Source: Cyrtodaria siliqua
Lineage: Eukaryota > Mollusca > Bivalvia > Adapedonta > Hiatellidae
Direction of reading: 5' to 3'
Assembly (NCBI GenBank): GCA_037043455.1
Contig: JAWPHD010010199.1
Coordinates: 1-64,000 of the forward strand
Length of the DNA stretch: 64,000 bases
The position numbers and the translations under genes are program-made. The notes beneath the pieces were generated by a model. That model searched no databases, was not told the origin of the DNA, and saw nothing but the letters and a program-made list of their open reading frames with translations. Shown here in pieces: positions 1-11,190 of the stretch; the first letter of the stretch is position 1, and each line of letters starts with the position of its first letter.

Positions 1-872
1 CTAGATTGTTGACAAGAATTTTCGTTAATTCAAGGGCAATAACTCCGGTGTTACTGGTCCGATCCTGCTGATTTTCGCCGAGCTTTCATTAATATTAACA
101 ATCTGGTAAAGTTTGGTTAAGATCAGATGAACAATAGAGGCGCTAGAGTGTTGACAAGACAAAATATATCAATTTTCATTATTCAAGGGCAATTATTAAA
201 CTCCGGTGTTACAGAACCGATCTGGCTGGTTTTCGAAATCGTCCGAGCTTTCATTGATATTAATAATCTGGTAAAGTTTGGTAAAGATCGGATGAAAAAT
301 GAAGGTGCTAGAGTGTTGACACATTTTTCAATAATTCAAGGGCACTAGAGTGACAAGACAACATATAGCAAATTTCGTTAATTCAAAGGCAAAATCTCCA
401 GTGTTACTAGGTCGATGCTGGTTTTCGAAATCGTCGGAGCTTTCAATAATATTAATAATCTGGTAAAGTTTGGTAAAGATCGGAAGAACAATAGAGGCGC
501 TAGAGTGTTGACACATATTTCAATAATTCAAGAGCAATAACTCGAACTGTTTATAATCTGGTAAAGTTTGGTAAAGATCGGATGAACAATTCGGATGAAC
601 AAGGCGCTAGAGTGTTGAAAAGACAAAATATAGCAATTTTCGTTATTCAAGGGCAGTTATTAAACTCCGTTGTTACTCGTCTGATCTGGCTGGTTTTCGA
701 ACTCGTCCGAGCTTTCGATGATATAAACCATCTGGTAAAGTTTGGTAAAGATCGGATGAAAAATGGAGACGCTAGTGTTGACAAGACAAATATAGCAATT
801 TTTGTTAATTCAAAGGCAACAACTCCGGTGTTACTGGTCTGATCTGGCTGGTTTTCGAACTCGTCTGAGATT
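1..872 (+). repeat. Tandem array, about 160-bp unit
   Basis: Five to six degenerate copies of a unit containing GCGCTAGAGTGTTGACAAG, a GGGCAATAACTCCGGTGTTAC stretch, a GATCTGGCTGGTTTTCGAA stretch and TCTGGTAAAGTTTGGTAAAG. Unit starts fall near 1, 142, 306, 345, 499, 606 and 770, so the usual spacing is 154-164 bp with some shortened copies. Short open frames across it are periodic and are not genes. The array runs off the left edge of the window. Confidence 0.85.
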
Positions 873-979
873 TACCTTTACATTTGTTTCATTTTTCACC
901 CGTTTTGCGCACACTATGACCGCTTTATATGTTGACGTGCCGTAAAACACCATTCATTCAATCATTCATTTATTTATTG
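873..979 (+). mobile_element. LINE 3' tail fragment
   Basis: It matches the terminal segment of the LINE copies at 4.3-9.0 and 27.8-30.3 kb: TTTGCGCACA, TATGACC, then GACGTGCCGTAAAACACC followed by (ATTC)n. Only the last 100 bp or so are present, as expected for a severely 5'-truncated insertion. The same tail recurs at 3089, 3725, 8989, 22855 and 30274. Confidence 0.8.
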
Positions 980-1194
980 GTTTTTAGTACTTGTTTACAC
1001 GCTCCATTGACGGATATGTGCTTATCTACATATACATAGACAATATGTTTACAATATCATACACGTAAATCAGGCGTTGCTACTAAGAACCATCCAAACT
1101 CTGAATTAATTACTAAACAAAATCGCAAAACCGGTAAGGACATTTATGTTATCTTTTCATCCCACAGGGATCAAGGGATTGTATAACATATATT

Positions 1195-1280
1195 GAACAA
1201 GTTTTTAAAAAGTCTTTCTTTGTTTCTGTGTGCGTTTGTGGTTGACTGTCGTCCTTTGATGCTACTTTTCCTGTTCGATT
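1195..1280 (-). repeat. Dispersed repeat fragment (same family as 3133-3395)
   Basis: The reverse complement shares GAACAGGAAAA, GGACGACA, TCAACCAC and ACACAC-rich blocks, in the same order, with 3150-3225. It is a partial old copy. The rest of 980-1548 shows no recognisable feature. Confidence 0.5.
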
Positions 1281-1548
1281 TGTATATCGACTCATATACG
1301 TTTTGTTAACTAACTTACTAAATAAGTGATAAGTTCAAGTCCACTTAAAGCTGTACAGTCCCTATTTTAACTGGTAATAACTCATGAATATGAATGAGTC
1401 ACGTGTGAAGTAGTTTCAAATCGACGAACACCCCAAAAGTCGGTATATAAGGAGAAATCGATACGTAAAATTTCACATTTTTATTTAGCCTCCGTACAGG
1501 TAACATCGATAAATATACGGCTCCAGAATATATGTGATAAAAAAATAG

Positions 1549-1626
1549 TTGCCCGGAACGGGATTTGAACCACAGCCTTGCACTTTTAAGATTTGAAATA
1601 TGTACGCTGAACCTCTAGACCACTGC
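1549..1626 (-). repeat. tRNA-like (SINE head) sequence
   Basis: On the - strand there is a box A match (TGGTCTAGAGG) and a perfect box B (GGTTCAAATCC) spaced as in a tRNA promoter. The acceptor arms do not pair, so this is read as a tRNA-derived SINE head or tRNA pseudogene rather than a working tRNA. Confidence 0.5.
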
Positions 1627-1906
1627 TATTTATTGGTATTTTGTACCATTTTTAACACTAAATAGGCATTACGTAATAACAAGAGCGCGCAAACTCATCA
1701 AGCGCTAAATAACAAGTCGAGATATGGTTGATTTGAGGCGAAGTATTAGTTTCATATTGATAAGATACAGTATTACACCAGGCAATGTTAATTTACACGT
1801 GCGACAATATGGACTGCATATTTATTGATCAATCATTAGTTGCGTTCAAATATGTTAAGTTATTTTGCCTCATAATATATGGTAGTTAGTATACTATTTT
1901 CTCAAG

Positions 1907-1991
1907 TAGCTTTGTAGTACAGTGGTTAGAGCACAGGACTTGAAATCAGAAGGTCGTGTTTTCGAGCCCCGAAAGAAGCTAACTTTTTTTT
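1907..1991 (+). repeat. tRNA-like sequence with oligo-T stop
   Basis: It has the layout AGTGGTTAGAGCACAGGAC, an anticodon-loop-like CTTGAAATC, a box B-like TTCGAGCCCC and then a run of T, as in pol III templates. The acceptor stem is not convincing. It is probably tRNA-derived SINE material; a degenerate tRNA gene is the alternative. Confidence 0.4.
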
Positions 1992-2444
1992 TTGGTAAAA
2001 ATTACTGTTACCTGTGTATAGGTACGATGTGCACTGGTCGATGTATTTACAGTAAATGATTTCCTTCGCTATATTTGCTCGCTTAAATACCCGATTTCGA
2101 CATGAGCTGTTGAACATGAAGTTACAAATAAAGACACGCCTACAAAGAAGAAATCGATTGATATAGGGACTCTGTAGCTTTAACACTGCTGTAATAAATT
2201 GATTATTTTGCAATGCTAATTTAAAACAAATGCTCACTACTGAATATGAATTAGGATCGACAGGAGGATTTCAGTAAAATACACATTAACTGTTGTTGCT
2301 AAGTACTGCTAAACGTATGATTAGTGCATTTATATACTTTCCAATCATTTTTTATTCGGGAGCCGTTATTTTCTTTTTAAGAGGACGATATTCAGATTGA
2401 TACAAATGAATTTAACGCTTATTATCACCTTCGTCCGATATCAG

Positions 2445-2667
2445 TATGATCAGGTTTTGGACGGCAGAGCTTGCGGTTCTGGGACGTTAGCGCTTGACCG
2501 CGATGTCACTGGCAAGATTCCATGTGCAATTTTGTGTACAACAAGTGCGAATTGTAAAAGTTGGTTTTACAATGCGGAGACAGGCAGATGCCAAGGCTGC
2601 ACTGACATGCATTTTTTTGCCGGCACTCTCCCCACGGAGGATGGTACAAAGTACTTTAGATTAGTTC
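2445..2667 (+). CDS. Exon of a secreted PAN/apple-like + F5/8C protein (first visible exon)
   Basis: The reading frame gives a cysteine-rich segment of about 74 residues with Cys at the GRAC, PCAILC, NCKSW and RCQGC positions, which resembles a PAN/apple domain. The exon ends at a strong donor (GTAAGTAC, 2668) in phase 1. That phase matches the phase-1 acceptor of the F5/8C exon at 21790, and joining them creates one Leu codon. The start is uncertain. The frame is open back to an ATG at 2406, but the peptide after it is a poor signal peptide, while TATCAG just before 2445 is a possible phase-0 acceptor, so an upstream exon is likely. PAN/apple and discoidin domains are both extracellular binding modules, so a secreted or surface lectin-like protein is inferred. 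The domain call is the weakest part. Confidence 0.55.
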
Positions 2668-2735
2668 GTAAGTACACTTTGTAATTTGGTTTTGTTTCAT
2701 CAATCAGGAGTCCGTCTAGTAGAGCCAGGAAGGAA

Positions 2736-3089
2736 GGGAGGAAGTTGTTTTAGCCCGATGCAGAATAGGGCATACACGTTATACGCATTCATATTTATAA
2801 CAATGTGAGCAATTGCCAGAAAGTATTCACTGTTTTGCACCGTTAACGGTCGAACATATCTTGTTGGAATGTATAGACTTTGTTCCTATACGATACATCT
2901 AAAGATACTGACGGGCATTTGTTGATTTACATATATACATGGTTTATTTTACTACCATATCATCCCTTATTTGTAAATAGTTTTATCTTAATATATTAAA
3001 TTATTTTTTAATTACTACTTCATTTCTTGTTTGCGCACAATATGACCTATTTACGTGTCGACGTGCCGTAAAACACCATTCATTCATTC
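2736..3089 (+). mobile_element. LINE 3' fragment with internal deletion
   Basis: 2736-2880 matches the end of the RNase H region of the LINE (compare 8480-8620: the TAGCCCGATGCA block, GTGAGCAATT, TTTGCACCGTTAACGGTC, TTGTTGGAATGT). It then jumps to the 3' UTR (GACGGGCATTTGTTGATTTAC) and the GACGTGCCGTAAAACACC-(ATTC)n end. Confidence 0.75.
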
Positions 3090-3725
3090 TGTTAGATTGC
3101 GTAGACTTTGATCCTATGCGACAAAGATACTACCAAAAAGTAGATATAAAAACAGAACAGGAAAAATAGCAAGGACGACAATCAACCACTAAAACACACA
3201 CAAAAACAAAGAACAACTTTAAAGATAAATAAAAGGCAAGATAAGACATCACAAACACAAAAGGGTTGACTATACGACTACCATCTAGGAACGGTCAGTA
3301 GTAAAAAAAAAAGGCCGCTGGGTGTTTAAACCAGGTTCTAGTGTGCACCAAACTTCACTCTTATCCTATTTTCATCCGAATAAACGGGACAGTGTAAATA
3401 AAGATATAGACTTATTTGATCAAATTGATTTCAGTCTTGTTTTAGATTTCTTTAAAGAAATCAGACTTTCTAATTCTTTGTAATATTTTTTATAGTTGCA
3501 TTTACTTGTTTACAAGCCCGTTGACGGGCATTTGTTGATCTACATTTACATAGTTGATGCTTTTACCATATCACCCCATATTTATAAATATTCTTAACAA
3601 TATATATTTACATTAATTTTTAATAACTTCCTATTTCATTGTGTTTCATTTTCACAATTGTCTGCGCACAATATGACCTATTATGCGTCGACGTGCCGTA
3701 AAACACCATTCATTCATTCATTCAT
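3090..3725 (+). mobile_element. LINE 3' fragment interrupted by another repeat
   Basis: This is a second LINE 3' end placed head-to-tail after the first. It starts at GTAGACTTTGATCCTATGCG, is broken near 3132, resumes near 3396-3410 (TTTTAGATTTC, GAAATCAGAC), and ends with GACGTGCCGTAAAACACC-(ATTC)n. The break is filled by the repeat at 3133-3395. Confidence 0.75.
3133..3395 (+). mobile_element. Dispersed non-coding repeat nested in a LINE fragment
   Basis: The sequence splits the LINE 3' end. Parts recur in reverse orientation at 1195-1280 and 17990-18200 (shared: AAACCAGGTTCTA, GTGCACCAAAC, GGAACG-TCAGT). It contains no open frame. The exact ends were not resolved. A SINE or MITE is likely. 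Confidence 0.5.
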
Positions 3726-4240
3726 CAACCAAGTGCTCGTCCGTACATAGTTGTTGCTCAATTTGTGTTGTTCATTTCATCAACCAGTTGGTCGGCCACA
3801 CAGAGATTGGTCGAACATACGATAGATCAGTTGGTGCGTATCACTTGTAATTTTCGTACCATTTATAAACCGGATACCCATATTTAATACCAGATGGCAA
3901 GTACCATACGCCGGTTAGTCCTTATAGAGTACCCCATAATTTAGACCAGATGGCAAATACCATAAGCCGGCTAGTGACCACCGAGTACCCCATACTTGAC
4001 CTTATGTTCCCCTTCATCACATATTGATGATTGCCTAATTTATTATGCAATTATGGCCCTTTGTTCTACTAACAATTTGTCGCGTCCCGTAAAGTCCCGC
4101 CGTGTCCCGTAAAACATGTTTATTACTTGCATTGGTCCGACACATTTCAATAGATTGTTCCAAAACTTCATATACACATAACAACTGATAGCCTGGTGTC
4201 CCTCTATATCAAACAGTGTTGATTTACTAATTTATTGCAC
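3726..4240. repeat. Two short tandem duplications; otherwise nothing seen
   Basis: A unit of about 68 bp (ACCAGATGGCAA, TACCATA, GCCGG, GAGTACCCCATA) is present twice between about 3880 and 3990. A longer segment (AATTATGGC, ATTTGTCGC, GTCCCGTAA, TTATTACTTGCAT) is repeated at about 4045-4135 and 4240-4315, just before the LINE. No gene is visible. Confidence 0.6.
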
Positions 4241-4318
4241 AATTATGGCACTCATTTTACTTAAAATTTGTCGCATCCCTTCGAGTCCCGTAACACATTT
4301 TATTACTTGCATTTCTCC

Positions 4319-5389
4319 GACAGTTGCCAATGTTGAGGTTATTCTTCACATTTCTCTCAATTCATCAAAGGGTGTAGTACGCTCCAGGGAACTGGAGCAC
4401 TGCACTATTGAAGAAATGACTCATAATCTTAAATCTCAAGGTGTGACTGAGGTAACGCGCATCAGTACGAGGCGGGTTGGCAAACTCATTCCTACCAATA
4501 CTTTTGAGCTTGCTTTCAGCACACCAAACCTTCCAAAGACCATCAAGACTGGATATATCATTCTACCAGTTGACCCCGTTATTATAAACCCTCTTCGATG
4601 TTTTAACTGTCAACTCTTTGGTCACCATACAGAAAGATGCAAGCGAGCTGCTCCTGTCTGTGCCCTTTGCGACCAGGAGGGTCATAGCGACTTCGCAAAA
4701 ATCCCGCCTCTTGCGTTAACTGCAATGGGACCCACGGGACTTTCTCTAAGGATTGTCCGAAGTGGAAGCACGATAGGGAAATACAGAAGATTAAGATTGA
4801 AAAAAAAACACATTTCTTTTCCTGAAGCTAGAAAACTTGCTGAGAGACTTACTCCGCCCACTCAATCTGGCAAATCGTATGCCGATGCGAGTACAGCTAC
4901 CAGCTCTGTCGTGGCTCAGACCGTGTTGACCTGGCCAATCGACTCCGAAAAGTTTACTACTATTTCACTCTCTGTTCAGAAATCCTCTAAAAACCTCTTC
5001 AGCCTCACAAACTGTGGTCCTCTTAAATAATCCTCCTGTAGCTTCCAAACATTGTGGCTTCCAACCCTAAAACTCCTTCAACTATATCCACAACAACTCC
5101 TACATCTACTGCATCTATTTCATCTATTTTGAAATCGACGGACTCTGGTGAATCCAAGAGTCAACCAAACCAAACGAACTCTTCCAAAGGTTCGTCAAAT
5201 CCGACGAAATCTCCCAAGAGTTCGTCACCAAGCAAGCAAGGACGTGACAGCAAGAACAAAGAAAACTCCCGGGTTAGGGAAGCAGTTAAAATGATCCAGA
5301 ACATCTGGAACTCCCAAAGTCTCCAAGGTATGCCAACCCCAAAGACCGTAAACCCGTACTTCTGCCTTAGTGACATCAACATCAAATAA
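4319..5389 (+). pseudogene. LINE ORF1 (gag-like, CCHC zinc knuckles), broken
   Basis: 4319-5030 is open and encodes a gag-like protein with a CCHC knuckle (CFNCQLFGHHTERC) followed by a second partial one (CALCDQEGHSD) that runs into a frame change. From 5054 to 5389 a different frame continues with a Ser/Thr/Pro/Lys-rich tail, so at least one frameshift separates the two. ORF1 proteins of such LINEs bind RNA and package the transcript. The N-terminal part is missing. No start codon can be trusted; the ATG-like codon at 4245 lies in the upstream duplicated sequence. Confidence 0.75.
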
Positions 5390-6389
5390 AGTCATTCAAT
5401 GGAACTGGCGAGGTTTAAAATTTAAAATATAACACCCTGTTTCATTTTGTCTTCAAGAAACTTTCTTGAAGACTAGTGATAAGATATCATTTAAAAACTA
5501 TTCATAGTATAACTATATTGTTGATACAGGTGATAAAGCTGCTGGAGGAGTTTCGATTTTTGTGAATCGAAACATTCCTCACAGAACTGTTGCGTTGAAA
5601 ACTGGTTTGCAAGCTGTTGCGGTCAGTGTTACGATGCACATAGTTATAACAATATGCTCCTTATATTTACCGCCCAGTTCACTAGAACCTTAAAGATCTA
5701 AATCATCTAGTTGCACAATTACAATCACCTTTTATACTCCTGGGTATTTTAATGCACACAACTACATTTGGGTTTGTAAAGATATAAACGATAAAGGCAA
5801 CAAAGTTGAGGATTTTTTAACCAAAAACAATTTATATAAGTTTACTGATAACAAATCACATACTTATTCACATCCAGCCACATGCTCTCATTCTTCCATT
5901 GATTTAACAATATGCGATCCAACGCTCTTGATGGATTTTTCGTGGAGTGTTGATGACGACCTATGTGGAAGTGACCACTTCCCCTTATTTCTTGAAAATA
6001 TCGGACCACCACTTATCGAAAAAACGCAACGATGGAAACTTCGCAAAGCTGATTGGGCTACGTTTCAATCTCTTTGCGACGAACAATTAAAGCCTTCCGT
6101 TTTCGAGAATGTCGAAGACACAGCTACTCTTTTTAACAAAACCCTTCATGAAATAACTGATCAAACTATTCCAAAAACCTCGGCAAATACAAAACGCCCA
6201 CATAAACCATTGTACGATGATGACTGCAAAAAGGCAGTCAGCGATCGTAAAGCTGCATTGAATGTTTTTATCTTGCGGCCAACTCAAAATAATTTAGATA
6301 CTTTTAGATTTTTTCGTGCGAAAGCCCGTCGTAATATTAAGGATAGCAAGAGGAAATCCTGGAAAAATTATGTCTCGCTCATCTCTTAA
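5390..6389 (+). pseudogene. LINE ORF2, AP-type endonuclease part, broken
   Basis: The frames give IQWN-RGL at the start, LQETFLKTSD, GGVSIFVNRNIPHRT and ICSLYLPP in the middle, and DDDLCGSDHFPLFL at the end. These match the APE-type endonuclease of LINEs, including the closing GSDH-P motif. In-frame stops lie near 5505 and 5690. The open stretch 5928-6389 carries the GSDH motif and the linker towards RT. The enzyme would nick target DNA for target-primed reverse transcription. It cannot work as written. Confidence 0.75.
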
Positions 6390-6601
6390 GAAGACGTGGG
6401 GCTAGGTCCGGAAAATAAACGGTAAAGGTAATTCTAGTTGTGTAAATCATCTTAAAACTGATTGATAATGAAGATATTACATCTGTCAAAGATATTACAA
6501 ACACTTTGGCAGAAATTTTTTCTAAAATTTCTTCTTCTGAAAATTGTTAACCAAATTTTCTAAAAAATAAGAAACTAAAAGAACGGAAGAAGCTGAATTT
6601 C

Positions 6602-7672
6602 ATGTCAAAAAATCTTGAGAAATACAATAAACTGTTCACTCTTAAAGATCTTCGAGAATCCCTTAAAAAGGCTCATGATACATCAGCTGGTCCTGATGAT
6701 ATCCATTATTTAATTATTAAAACATTTACTCAAACCTGTCTCTCTTCACTTTTTGATATATTTAATAAAGTTTGGGTGACAGGAAGCTTCCCCGATTCTT
6801 GGCGGGAAGCAATCGTTATTCCAATCCACAAAGCCGGAAATGATCATACGGACCCAATAAATTATCGCCCTATAGCTTTAACGAGTTGTATATGTAAAAT
6901 CATGGAACGAATGATTAATGAGAGACTTGTTAGGTACCTGGAATCCAACAAACTGATAACAAAGTATCAAAGTGGATTTCGGCGCCAACGAGGCTCAACA
7001 GACAATCTCATTCGATTTCAATAATTTATAAGGGAAGCTTTCGTAAAGAAAGAACATTTAGTCGCTGTATTTTTTTAATTGGAGAAAGCTTATAATACTG
7101 CGTGAAAGTACGGTATCATGAAAGATCTTCATGACCTTGGTCTTAGAGGCCGATTACCAATTTGTATAGAGAATTTCTTAGATGATAGACAGTTTCGTGT
7201 CCGAATGGGTTCAAACCTCTCTGACATTCATGAACAGGAGATGGGTGTGCCATAGTGCAGCATATTCTCTGTCACCCTTATTAATATAAAAAAATAAGAG
7301 TATAGTTAATTGCATCAATGTGTGGATTGCTCTCTATATTTTGACGACTTTGTTATATATTATCGCGCAAAAAACATGAACACTATTGAGAGACAACTTC
7401 AACAATGTCTCAATAAACTTCAGACCTGATCGGATGAAAATGGTTTTAAATTTTCTAAATCTAAAACTAATTGTATGCACTTTTGTCAACTACGTAAACA
7501 TCATGAATACCCTCATCTAACACTGGATGGGTCACCAGTAACAGTAGTGGATGAGACAAAATTACTTGGTCTTATTTTCGACCGTAAATTAACGTTTATA
7601 CCACACCTTAAATACTTGAAGGCCAATTGCCTAAAAGCTCTTAATTTACTTTGCAGTTGTTGCAAACGCTAA
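6602..7672 (+). pseudogene. LINE ORF2, reverse transcriptase part, broken
   Basis: 6602-7024 encodes the RT fingers and palm entry (DTSAGPDDIHY, FPDSWREAIVIPIHKAGND, NYRPIALTSCICKIMERM, YQSGFRRQRGSTDNLIRF). The catalytic region around 7060-7400 is interrupted by stops and short indels. The thumb-side motif (DETKLLGLIFDRKLTFIPHL) follows at 7475-7672. The match to copy 2 continues throughout, which confirms one ancestral frame. Confidence 0.8.
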
Positions 7673-7858
7673 TTGGGGAGCGGATCGTAAAGTATTTGTA
7701 CAACTTTATAGATCTCTTATCAGATCCAAGCTGGACTACGGCTCAATAGTATATGGATCGACTCGCAAGTCATACTTGCATATGCTCGATCCTATACATA
7801 ATCAAGTAGAAAGTAAAACAAACTCCACCGTCGACTTTGAAAACACCAACAATTATTT

Positions 7859-8665
7859 TTGATCTTTGTAATAGTAACAAATCCAGTACAGAACCTACTG
7901 TCTTTCAAAGCAAATTTAAGGAAATTAAATCGAAATACAGTAACTTTCAACATATATACAGATGGTTCTAAAGATGAAGATAAGGTAGCTGCAGCAGCTG
8001 TTGTTCACAAACACAGCATAAAGAGCAGCATACCTGACAAGTCCTCTACCTTTTCAGCTGAACTTAAGGCAATTGAACTTGCCTTAAACTATATACAGGA
8101 ATCTGATGATGACCATCTTTTAATATTTTCTTATTCCCTTTCATCTCTTCAAGCCTTGGGTAATATGAAACATGATAACCCAGTTGTGCTTCAACTTTTA
8201 CAAAAGTACAAGTCTCTTATAGTTGATAATGCTATTATTTTCTGCTGGCCTCTAATACGTGGTAATGATAGAGCTGATAGTACTGTTAACGCAGCATTAA
8301 GTTTACATATATATCTAATGCCAAATTACCTTATACTGATTTTAAAAGTTGTATTAATATATATATTAGCATATATTCGTAACTCTTGGCAAGCCGCTTG
8401 GGATTTGTCAGTTAACAATAAACTCCTTTCAATTAAAACGCTACTCGGAGAATGGCGTTCTTCTAGTAGACTCATTCGTCGGGAAGAAGTTGTCCTAGCC
8501 CGGTGCAGGATAGGTCATACATGTTATAATCATTCATATTTTTTACAAGGTGAGCAATTACCAGAATGTATACCCTACTTTGCACCGTTAACGGTCAAAC
8601 ACACCTTGTTGGAATGTGTAGACTTTGACTTATGCGTCAAAGGTACTACGATGTTAATATTATGA
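7859..8665 (+). pseudogene. LINE ORF2, RNase H part
   Basis: An open frame of 268 codons contains an RNase H fold: NIYTDGSKDEDKVAAAAV (first catalytic Asp), FSAELKAIELAL (Glu) and a FSYSLSSLQAL position where the second Asp would normally be, here changed to Tyr. Near the end is CRIGHTCYNHSY, a Cys/His cluster typical of the C-terminus of I-like LINEs. The missing Asp and the upstream breaks show it is not functional. Confidence 0.75.
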
Positions 8666-9000
8666 AAGAGTTATTTGATACTATAGATTTTACTCTTGAT
8701 TTAGATTTCCTGAAAGAAATCAGACAATATAAATCATTATAAAAATCAGACTTCATAAATCATTATAATATGTTCTTGTATATATTTACTTGTTTATACA
8801 ACCGTTGACGGGCATTTGTTGATTTACACTTATACATAGTTTATATTACTACCATAGCATCCATTATTTGTAAATAGTTTTATCTTTATATATTTAATTT
8901 ACTACTTCATTTCTTCATCTTTCGTCAGTTTTTGCGCATAATATGACCTATTTTTGTGTCGACGTGCCGTAAAACACCATTCATTCTCCAGTTATTTCTA

Positions 9001-9733
9001 TTTATCTTAGGACGGCTTCTACAAGAACACATAGAGTTGGTCAACCTCGACCCAAACCCACGCAGAGACAGCCTGCAATCGTTAAGTTATAATTAACTTG
9101 GATTAATTAGCAACATAAGTTATATCTTTAATTGTTAAATATTGTGTTAGAAATACTATTGTTACCGGTCTATTGCAGGCTGTCTCAGCCCGGACCAAAG
9201 TTAAAGTTGACCAACAGTTACAACGACACTTAGATTGATTTACGAACATAGTGTTATTTTTTATTCAAGCAACTTGCATCAAAATATAAGAATGGATGGG
9301 GTTATAAGGCCGCAACATAATCTGTTTGGTTGATCCAAATCAGATAAATGAAATTTTAGCCATTGGAAGTCAAAGCCATTTATATGCAACTTGTACGCAA
9401 CCATATTATACTTATGTGCAAACTGTAACCAATTATTTATAGGCAACCAATAAGCAACCATTTATTTATAGGCAACCAATAAGCAACCATTTATTTGTAA
9501 GCAACCATTTGTTTATGTGCAACCAATAAGCAACCATATTTGTGTGCAACCAATAAGCACACATGCCATTTATATACATTTTGTAAAGCTACACAATTGA
9601 ACCTTGTCTCCTGGTGCTGGTTTGTCCGGCAAGCAGACGACAACTACTAGGAAGACAAAGAACTTGTAGCTATATTATTTAAACTGCTTAACAGACTTCC
9701 AACAGGCTAAAATTTCCCTAGAATTTCCGCCAC
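9001..9733 (-). repeat. Ngaro repeat B2
   Basis: This is a direct copy of 10421-11153, with no difference seen by eye. It contains degenerate short repeats (GCAACCAATAAGCAACC) at about 9430-9560. It also holds an imperfect inverted repeat with ends at 9036-9045 and 9206-9215 and an inner perfect pair at 9065-9079 and 9172-9186. Confidence 0.9.
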
Positions 9734-10209
9734 TGCTATATAGGTTTCCTGGCGCTGGTTACTTGAGCAGGCAAGTGTATCGGAGTCCAACTACCCGGAA
9801 TGTTTTTATCCGTTGCGACTAGTTCGTATCTTGGGAGACTATCACATGGGCTGGTCACGATCAATCACTGTCGGTACACCGTACGACTGACTTTAGTGTT
9901 ATTGGAATTGTTCTTGATCTGATCAAGACAAAGTGAGTTTCTGCTGTTGAGCTGTTTCTGCTGTTGAACTTTGCCGTTGACACTGTTACTGTAGTAGGTA
10001 TACAACTCTGTGACCTTGCCTTCCTGGCCATAGCCATGTGTGCTCCAATTCTGGAATATATTGAAAATCTTCCGCAATATCTTGTTATAAATGCATACAA
10101 CTGGGTTCAACTTTATATAATATTTTGATGGTTTGTTTACAATACGTATTATTGCGATGCTTCGTTCAATTTGTTAATAGTTAATATTTCCAGGGGTGTG
10201 GTGGGTGGG
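9734..10209. other. Spacer between Ngaro repeats A2 and B2
   Basis: 476 bp not found elsewhere in the window, exactly filling the space between the two repeat copies. Short frames on the - strand look like chance. It may be a normal part of this element or a later insertion at the junction. Part of it (GTATCGGAGTCCA) also occurs in the SINE at 16700-16875. Confidence 0.5.
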
Positions 10210-10425
10210 GATGCTGTTCCTTTGGAAGAAGGTGTAAAGAGGAAGAGGCTGCAGCAATGCATTCTGGTCCCAGTCACCTGATAGTTCCAGTTATTCTTAG
10301 AACGTCTATTTTTAGAAATAGTCATGTGACAATCACATGAGTGTCACATGATGACTAAATATTTGCACAATTGGAAGCTGCCAAGATAAACAGTGAATAC
10401 TGTGAAATGCAGTATCCAGCTTTAT
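10210..10425 (-). repeat. Ngaro repeat A2
   Basis: It matches 15416-15631 base for base by eye (offset 5206). It overlaps B1 by the five bases TTTAT at 10421-10425. Confidence 0.9.
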
Positions 10426-11153
10426 CTTAGGACGGCTTCTACAAGAACACATAGAGTTGGTCAACCTCGACCCAAACCCACGCAGAGACAGCCTGCAATC
10501 GTTAAGTTATAATTAACTTGGATTAATTAGCAACATAAGTTATATCTTTAATTGTTAAATATTGTGTTAGAAATACTATTGTTACCGGTCTATTGCAGGC
10601 TGTCTCAGCCCGGACCAAAGTTAAAGTTGACCAACAGTTACAACGACACTTAGATTGATTTACGAACATAGTGTTATTTTTTATTCAAGCAACTTGCATC
10701 AAAATATAAGAATGGATGGGGTTATAAGGCCGCAACATAATCTGTTTGGTTGATCCAAATCAGATAAATGAAATTTTAGCCATTGGAAGTCAAAGCCATT
10801 TATATGCAACTTGTACGCAACCATATTATACTTATGTGCAAACTGTAACCAATTATTTATAGGCAACCAATAAGCAACCATTTATTTATAGGCAACCAAT
10901 AAGCAACCATTTATTTGTAAGCAACCATTTGTTTATGTGCAACCAATAAGCAACCATATTTGTGTGCAACCAATAAGCACACATGCCATTTATATACATT
11001 TTGTAAAGCTACACAATTGAACCTTGTCTCCTGGTGCTGGTTTGTCCGGCAAGCAGACGACAACTACTAGGAAGACAAAGAACTTGTAGCTATATTATTT
11101 AAACTGCTTAACAGACTTCCAACAGGCTAAAATTTCCCTAGAATTTCCGCCAC
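10421..11153 (-). repeat. Ngaro repeat B1
   Basis: Second copy of the 733-bp B repeat, offset 1420 from B2. It carries the same hairpin (10456-10635) and short tandem repeats. The SGNH frame ends just upstream of it on the - strand, at 11191. Confidence 0.9.
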
Positions 11154-11190
11154 AGAAAATAGACATTTTTCCCCAAATTCTATGCAGGAT

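Larger units (their letters stand above)
4319..8989 (+). mobile_element. Decayed RNase H-bearing LINE, copy 1
   Basis: This is a non-LTR retrotransposon with the order gag-like ORF1, AP-type endonuclease, reverse transcriptase, RNase H, 3' UTR with GACGTGCCGTAAAACACC, and an (ATTC)n tail. The RNase H domain and CCHC ORF1 fit the I/Nimb/Ingi side of the LINE tree; the clade is inference. The copy is 5'-truncated, since ORF1 begins mid-protein. Several frameshifts and stops break ORF2, so it is dead. It lies in sense orientation in the first intron of the PAN-F5/8C gene. The Ngaro element begins about 11 bp after its tail. Confidence 0.85.

Noticed and set aside
9001..11153. The 733-bp direct repeats as LTRs of a retrovirus-like element
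   Set aside because: They do not flank the genes: both lie on the same side, with a second repeat pair split across the body, and there is no protease, integrase or primer-binding site. A tyrosine recombinase is present, so a DIRS/Ngaro layout explains all the repeats.
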